DNA from: Paragonimus skrjabini miyazakii
Taxonomy: Eukaryota > Platyhelminthes > Trematoda > Plagiorchiida > Troglotrematidae
Assembly: GCA_014338405.1 (NCBI GenBank)
Contig: JTDE01000310.1
Coordinates: 250,086 to 314,085 of the forward strand
Length of the DNA stretch: 64,000 nucleotides
Reading direction: 5' to 3'
Position numbers and translations under genes: made by a program. This document shows positions 59,593 to 64,000 of the stretch, one piece after another. Each line of letters begins with the position of its first letter. The stretch's first letter is position 1. The notes under the pieces were generated by a model. It saw only the letters and a program-made list of their open reading frames with translations, had not been told where the DNA came from and searched no databases.

Positions 59593-62500
59593 CTTTAAGA
59601 AGTAGGCAGACTTCCTCAGTCAAAAATTTACCTAAGATTTAAGAACAGTCAATTTTCGTCGACATTCTGCTTTCTAAATAAATCAGTTCGGTTTCGTTCT
59701 ATCAGTCTGTGAAATTTTTGATTCTAAATGAAAATTCTTAAATAATTGTTGGTTCTTGGTACATATTGGATCATCCGACCATCACATGGCTGTTAACATG
59801 TGTGTATGACTCCGTGATGTAACAGCCAAAGTTAGACGATGGAGCGGCCAATGCAGTCAGCTTGTGTCTGTGTGTTTGTGCGCGTGTCCGAATTGACGCT
59901 ACTGACAGAATTTTCATTGAGTAGATAACTACTGGTCAAAATGGTGAGAAGTGTTTACAAGTCTAAAACTACGGGTTAGAATCTTTGATTATCGGTAAGA
60001 AGGACAGTTGTGGAGAACCGTAGAATGAGATGAAGGCTCTTAGACCCCGTTGTTTTATTGAAAAAGGAATGCACATCTGTGACGCGTGAACAAACAGTAG
60101 ACACATTGTGGCAGGCTATAGAAAAATTCCATCTAGTGGATGAAGCCAGATGAGTTACCTGTTTGTAGTCTACGTTGGATGATAAACACCCAACAGTATG
60201 ATTTCACACTCTTATACAATTTCTGTTGACAATACAAATGTAATCATGAGGAACGATTAAAAATACTCAGTATGGAGTTAACCTGCCGTTTCAAAGAATA
60301 GACCCGTAAACAAAATATGAGGCTGGAACCAAGAATAGTTGTGAATGGCATTCTTCCCCACAGACCATGATGTAGTATATTTACGTCTTGTGTCTATAGT
60401 GTTCCTGGCCATTGTCTGTCTTTAGACTTTTGGGCAAGTCCGTCCGTCAGCAGCTTTGGTCACCACAGACCAGTCTAATGTCTACAAATAATTAACGGCT
60501 TGATTTTACGAAGACCACTCTGCGAACGAAGGGTGTTAGATAGCGGACGGAATAAAAATCCGTGAAATTGAATAGCCAGAATGGATGAAAAAATAAACCA
60601 GTAAAAACCGTCCGAAGAGGTCAACCAGCTGAACCGGAATGAAACATGACTTTATTTCTAGGATATTAACGTGACAAATTTCAAATAAATTTGTTCGCAC
60701 ATCAAAGTCACTAGGAGATGACCGTTTCAGTTCGCTGATTGTGAGGTCGACTTCGGAATGTGTCCATTCCGAATTATGTTGGAACGAAGTGCGTTTCGGA
60801 ATTTTGAAGCATGAAATAATATATTTAGAAATAAACGGTCCTAAACATTATAGGGATGTCACAGCTGTACTCAAAGTTATCATGAGTAATGTAACACTAA
60901 ACTGAATGTGATCGAAGCAGCGTATCCTTGGAGCGCTAGACATTTGAAGAAATCTTTGTGTTTGATGTATTAACCTGATTGGGTATGTTCACGACAGTGA
61001 GTCGCCCGATCGAATTCAAAGGTAGTCTTATTGACTGATACCAAACGATCCAGTTTATGAGCCTGTAGACGCCCAACATGTTTCGAACTCTAAAACTCAC
61101 CGTACTTAATTCCCCCCGTGAGGATCAATTGACTATCTTGGCTGTCTTCATTTCACATAGTTTCACAGCACACATCACCACTTCAAGGTCTAACCGACTG
61201 GACAAAGTGAGACATGGGAGAAATGTAGCTCTGTGACTCACTTTAACTTTGTTGCTCCTGTTTTTTTGTAATGGAACACGTGACAATTCAGGACGTACAC
61301 ACGAGTTATTTGGTTCTACTTTGAGGCATATATCTGTCGTTTTTACTACCCGCGGTCTTTGTCGCGATGAAAATTCGGACATTCGATTAATGTTCACTCG
61401 TGCGACTCAGGATAAAAGAAACGAACTTCAGCGTATAGTGGTACCAGCCAGTAGACAAAATGTAACTTCTACGTATTTTTGGATTAACACTTTTATGTTA
61501 GCAACTCAAGTGTTAACCAGAAACAACGCAAATAGGATAGTGAAATTTATGTGTGAACAATCTCTCTCCGGGGGTTAAAACGAAGTTCAAAATGATATAT
61601 AGAAAAACAGAAGAGGAGAAATTGCTCTATTCGAGAAGATTATCTGCATGTTTCGAGCTTCTCTAGACAGTAGAGAATCGTACCGGACTATCAAAAGAAG
61701 TGAAGGGATAATCAATGGAATCAGTAGTTAGTGAAAGCTAAGTCTATAGTACAATACCGGATCAAAAAACATAGGTCAATGAGTAATGTACTCACCTGGA
61801 ATCGAATTCCTTGCCTAGAACCTATCACCAAGAAAGAGACTAATGTGATTTTCATTCATAACGAAAACGTAGGTGACTAACATTGTTAACAGCTTGGTCA
61901 AGCTAAAATTAATTTTATACAAAAAAACTATATGCTCGATTTGGCTAACTTGAATACTTAGGTGGCTTGGAAGGAATATTCTGACGTACACTTAACACAA
62001 GAGTGTTCATGGTGTTCCTTCTAAATAAACTGAGAGAACGATATTGATTGACAGTTAGATTTTTAATGCACTACAATATTAAGTTAGAAGGTACGTTGAA
62101 AACAAGGAGTGAAATATGTCAAATAGTTGCACACTGTAGCAAGACTGACGTTATTTTGCCAGTGAAAAAACAGTCCAGTAACTTCTATTATTCGCAATCG
62201 GTGAAGAAAATGCTCGTCGAACAAACAGTTAGCACTAAGAAGCTCTGATATAAGGGCGAATACTTTACTGTAAATAAACCAACATTCAGCTCGATCGTTT
62301 CACCACATGAGTCGTGGTTGAATGTAAGGTCTACAACAGTTAGGAGTTAGTACTATAATTCCCCAGTTATGCGATAGAGAGGTGCACGATACAATGTTTT
62401 TAGGTCCACCATAGTTGACAGCCTGTTTGTAGTAGGTTAAAAATTTATATTTGTTAGTAGTAATCTGGTTTGATCTATGGCTTTATGATTTCCCTCACTT

Positions 62501-63640
62501 CGGTATATAAGATAGTTTCCAAATCGACTGCAGATTTAGCAGTCTTGTCGCCTCTGTTGTTTGAACGGAAGCAAATGCAAAATTGAATGAAAAACGTGTT
62601 AGAAAATTTTTGGTCATAGCTTTACATATCAGAGTAGTCAGTAATCGTTGGGTGTTAGACATATATCTCATGAAGCCCCTAGTGTTAAGTATATTGTCGC
62701 TATTTTTGGGCTACAACTTTTTATATTTACGATAAATAAGCTAAGTGAAAGAACGATAGTTGACGAATACCAGTTTTGAGACATACTGAACGTGAATAGT
62801 GATAAACAAATAAAAACGCAAAAGAAACGAATTCCTAGTCATATTGATATCCTTAGTCCTTAAACGCCAATTGTTGGCCTACAGACGACCATCTTTGAAT
62901 TTAAAACAAAACCATCTTTCTGAATGCTACTTCAGTGACTCACATAGTTGGGTCCCTGTCAGTCCGTGATTAACCAAACCCACATTCTTCTGAATTTGGA
63001 TATTTTACTGTCAATAGAAAGTGGTCAATATGTGAACATAAATCTCTAGTTAACTTGAAAATGTGTCGAATGGACCGTCTGAAATAATGCAGTGTTTTTG
63101 ATGTATACCAAGACCTTGTCCTAAATCGCACTACAGAAGCGCTTGGGCCTTATGTCTCTACTGCTGTGGTATCGTGTTATCGACCACTAAGTCTTTCTAG
63201 AGACCAATGTATGTACTGAGCACAACTCTGTCTTCCAGGCACATGAAGAATTGAGAACTCACACTTCTGCAGTCATGTGGCCCAATCAGGGTACTTCATC
63301 AGGTTAATTCACCCTGAAGGTTTGCCGTCAGCATCGCAGTAAGGCACCTGCTTAACAAATATGGTCATTTGTCAAAGACCCTTGCAATCAACAAACATCC
63401 GTCTTCTGCCTTTGATTGTTTACATTCGGTGGAGGAGCAAATGGCGATTAGCGTGTTTTAAAACGTTTCCTTCACGCTTCGGCTCGATCCCGATCTCCAC
63501 GTCTGTTGAGAGTATGAAACACTGCACAACCACTAGTATTTTCAGGGTCGCTTGCCCTTTCTCCATCAGACGTTGAATTTTATTAAAACATTGATCGGCT
63601 TTCTTCGATCAATAAAGCTGACATTACTTTTTCAATAGAT
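59593..63640. other. Gene-poor stretch
   Basis: Overlapping frames at 61125-61397 (-) and 61249-61578 (+) and a 66-codon frame at 62048-62248 (+) show no recognisable motif. The region upstream of the Penelope fragment does not continue its reverse transcriptase. Nothing else recognised. Confidence 0.45.
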
Positions 63641-63700
63641 TGCTTGAACTAGAGTTGAGGCGTTGGACGAAGTGACTGTAAAAGTCGGTGCAACCAACCA

Positions 63701-63808
63701 GTGGTCTCAGAGTCCTCTTTGACGCAAGAACTCGTTGTCATCATTATAGAAGCCAAGAACCTGACCAAAATGTACTGTGGATCGGGCGGTTGCTCATCTC
63801 AGCAGTGA
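63701..63808 (+). other. Possible C2-domain-like coding fragment (weak)
   Basis: One frame reads ESSLTQELVVIIIEAKNLTK followed by MYCGSGGC, SSQQ and a stop. ELVVxIIEAKNLxKM is how the first strand and loop of C2 domains usually look, but the SDPYV that should follow is missing. There is no convincing splice acceptor or donor, so it may be a decayed exon or a coincidence. Confidence 0.25.
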
Positions 63809-63961
63809 TGTGGAATAGCCCAGAAGGATACGTTAATAAGAAGGTTGAACATTAACAAAAGAAGACTAAGCAGAGGAAACTGGAACGGTATGGATACAGG
63901 TAAGCCATCGACTGCAGCCCACCGTTATCTCGGATAACGATTCTAACCAACGATTCGACTT

Positions 63962-64000
63962 ATATAGATTGAACATCACCCACAATTGATCGCAGCTGTC
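63962..64000 (-). mobile_element. Hammerhead SINE 3' end, cut by the window edge
   Basis: AGATTGAACATCACCCACAA and TTGATCGCAGCTGTC are identical to the 3' part of the copy at 21980. The ribozyme would lie just beyond the window. Confidence 0.8.

Overview
This window looks like gene-poor, repeat-rich DNA from a parasitic flatworm, most likely a trematode. Three things point there: tRNA-like short retroposons that carry a hammerhead ribozyme (the architecture of the schistosome Sm-alpha family), a Penelope-like element with a GIY-YIG endonuclease domain, and a decayed non-LTR reverse transcriptase. Species cannot be named from the sequence. Most open frames longer than 60 codons resemble no family I can recognise and are probably chance.

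Layout. 1-1210: minus-strand non-LTR retrotransposon reverse transcriptase, dead, running off the left edge. 1215-8735: no gene seen, one old SINE relic. 8738-10503: cluster of a second tRNA-like SINE family, broken by a 100-N gap whose two sides are the same 558-base sequence, so probably one locus assembled twice. 10735-11180: full-length hammerhead-bearing SINE with a 13-bp target-site duplication. 12427-12467: a different hammerhead of the Penelope type. 16.8-25.4 kb: more hammerhead SINEs, including a 428-bp insertion (21980-22407) holding two intact ribozymes in a perfect 111-bp inverted repeat. 29.6-46.9 kb: further SINE copies in all states of decay. 59218-59592: C-terminal part of a Penelope-like element.

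The one convincing host gene is on the plus strand. Four short exons (32346-32429, 54785-54856, 55769-55840, 58893-58964) have good splice signals, are all symmetric phase 2-2, and encode variants of one module built around KRWSPVKEFHYPEP. The two closest copies differ almost only at synonymous sites, while flanking intron sequence is unrelated, so the repeated peptide is under protein-level constraint. The gene spans at least 26 kb and much of 32-59 kb would be its introns. Its function is not recognised.

The most interesting system is the hammerhead SINE family. Each copy has a pol III-type A and B box, then a minimal 45-nt hammerhead (stem I GCACTA/TAGTGC, core CTGACGA, stem II GCTCT/AGAGC, GAAA, self-complementary CTCGAG in place of stem III, cleavage after GTC). 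Three ribozymes look fully intact and others show graded decay. Several insertions begin with an inverted copy of their own 3' part, and two of these are flanked by clear target-site duplications.
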